Part shown: positions 13,294-13,929 of the stretch, piece by piece
How positions within the stretch are numbered: position 1 is the stretch's first letter
How the letters are laid out: each line of letters starts with the position of its first letter
Source: Draconibacterium orientale
GTDB lineage: Bacteria > Bacteroidota > Bacteroidia > Bacteroidales > UBA12170
Direction: 5' to 3'
NCBI GenBank assembly: GCA_020718315.1
Contig: DYSK01000046.1
Span: forward strand, 1-13,929
DNA: 13,929 bases
The notes under the pieces: model-generated
The model's input: the letters and a program-made list of their open reading frames with translations, nothing else
What the model was told of the DNA's origin: nothing
The model's database searches: none
Translations under genes and position numbers: made by a program

Positions 13294-13929
13294 TTAGGAC
13301 AGGGCATATTCTACTGCTTTTTCGGCGTGAATTTTTGTTGTATCAAAAACGGGAATCGGGCTGTCTTCTTGTTGAATTAACAAAGGAATTTCGGTACAAC
13401 CCAAGATAACGCCTTCAGCACCATGTCTTGCTAATTCATTAATGATTTCGACATATTCTTTGCGCGATTCATCCCTTACTATTCCCAAAATAAGTTCTTG
13501 ATAAATAATATCGTGTACGATTTTTCGGTCGCTTTCGTTGGGGACTATTACTTCTAAGCTATGTCTGTGTGTTAGTCGCCCTTTATAAAAATCGTGCGTC
13601 ATGGTAAAGTTTGTTCCCAATAAAGCAATCTTTTTCAACTTCTTTTCTTTTATTTTTTCGGCTGCAGCATCGGCAATATGAAGAATGGGAATAGACAAAG
13701 TGGCTTCCATTTCAGGAAACATTTTATGCATAGTATTGGTGCAGATTACCAAAAAGTCGGCGCCACCGTTTTCAATTTGTTTGGCCGCTTGAATCATCAG
13801 TTCGGTCAATTTTTTCCAATCGCCCACATGCTGAAGTTGTTCAATTTCGTGAAATTCGACTGAATACATCAAACTCCGTGCTGAATGAGTTCCGCCCAGT
13901 ATTTCTTTCACTTTTTGGTTTATCAATTG
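13294..13929 (-). CDS. Aspartate/glutamate racemase family protein (5' end outside window)
   Basis: The frame is open to the right edge: 211 codons plus stop, with the codon before LINQKV reading Gln, so the true start lies beyond the window, probably about 20 residues further. The product belongs to the cofactor-independent Asp/Glu racemase family, which inverts amino acids with two cysteines. Both are present: ICTNTMHKM (Cys codon 13743-13741) and GVILGCTEIPLL (Cys codon 13398-13396). LGGTHSARSLMYSVEFHEIE and GADFLVI are further family blocks. It resembles aspartate racemase and the broad-specificity YgeA more than glutamate racemase MurI. D-Asp or D-Glu for cell-wall use is the expected product, but specificity cannot be read from sequence. 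It heads the minus-strand group that includes the DUF1028 gene. Confidence 0.88.
   Translation of the reverse strand, partial: QLINQKVKEILGGTHSARSLMYSVEFHEIEQLQHVGDWKKLTELMIQAAKQIENGGADFLVICTNTMHKMFPEMEATLSIPILHIADAAAEKIKEKKLKKIALLGTNFTMTHDFYKGRLTHRHSLEVIVPNESDRKIVHDIIYQELILGIVRDESRKEYVEIINELARHGAEGVILGCTEIPLLIQQEDSPIPVFDTTKIHAEKAVEYALS

Noticed and set aside
1..13929. Mobile element, phage or defence island
   Set aside because: No transposase, integrase, restriction, CRISPR or toxin-antitoxin gene and no terminal repeats were found; the genes look vertically inherited.

Overview
This window looks like an ordinary stretch of chromosome from a member of the Bacteroidota, probably class Bacteroidia or a relative. 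The evidence is AT-rich DNA, repeated promoter boxes of the phylum type (TAnnTTTG, sometimes with TTG/TTTG about 18-19 bp upstream), starts with no clear Shine-Dalgarno sequence, a lipoprotein whose lipid-bearing cysteine is followed by KKDD, a GldA-type ABC ATPase and a GTG-started TrmB with the short DPQPK motif. No tRNA, rRNA, transposase, phage gene, CRISPR array or toxin/antitoxin pair was seen.

Layout. (1) 1-1269, minus strand: a PlsC-like acyltransferase, then the first 106 codons of a class I mannose-6-phosphate isomerase that runs off the left edge. (2) 1270-1719: about 450 bp without a convincing gene. (3) 1720-5972, plus strand: a Kef-type cation:proton antiporter with a cytosolic universal-stress-like region, a RimJ/RimL-type GNAT acetyltransferase, then an S41 peptidase lipoprotein with its own promoter. 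(4) 6072-8231, plus strand: a compact cluster of trmB (tRNA m7G46), an alkyltransferase-like protein with Ala in place of the methyl-accepting Cys, a free methionine-(R)-sulfoxide reductase and an MntP-like membrane protein. A short AT-rich tandem repeat lies inside the cluster. (5) 8400-10749: queD (plus) and a YgiQ-type radical SAM protein (minus), convergent and overlapping by 41 bp. (6) 10750-11762: a divergent promoter region and gldA. (7) 11806-13929, minus strand: the 3' part of an aspartate/glutamate racemase, a secreted DUF1028 protein and a small four-helix membrane protein.

How they work together. Most genes are housekeeping or stress functions with loose functional links. The trmB cluster combines tRNA modification, alkyl-lesion recognition, repair of oxidised free methionine and possibly metal efflux, so a shared stress theme is plausible but not proven. 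The racemase-DUF1028 pair may act on D-amino acids or cell-wall peptides, again by inference. I did not find a convincing new multi-gene system. The items most worth a second look are the Cys-less alkyltransferase in its cluster, the MntP-like protein lacking the second conserved Asp, the near-leaderless ygiQ promoter, the racemase-DUF1028 pair, and the queD leader inverted repeats.

Both end genes are truncated by the window. Several starts were moved from upstream TTG codons to ATG codons (ygiQ, the MntP-like gene, the small membrane protein) or to internal ATGs (alkyltransferase-like gene, methionine sulfoxide reductase); the reasons are in the entries.
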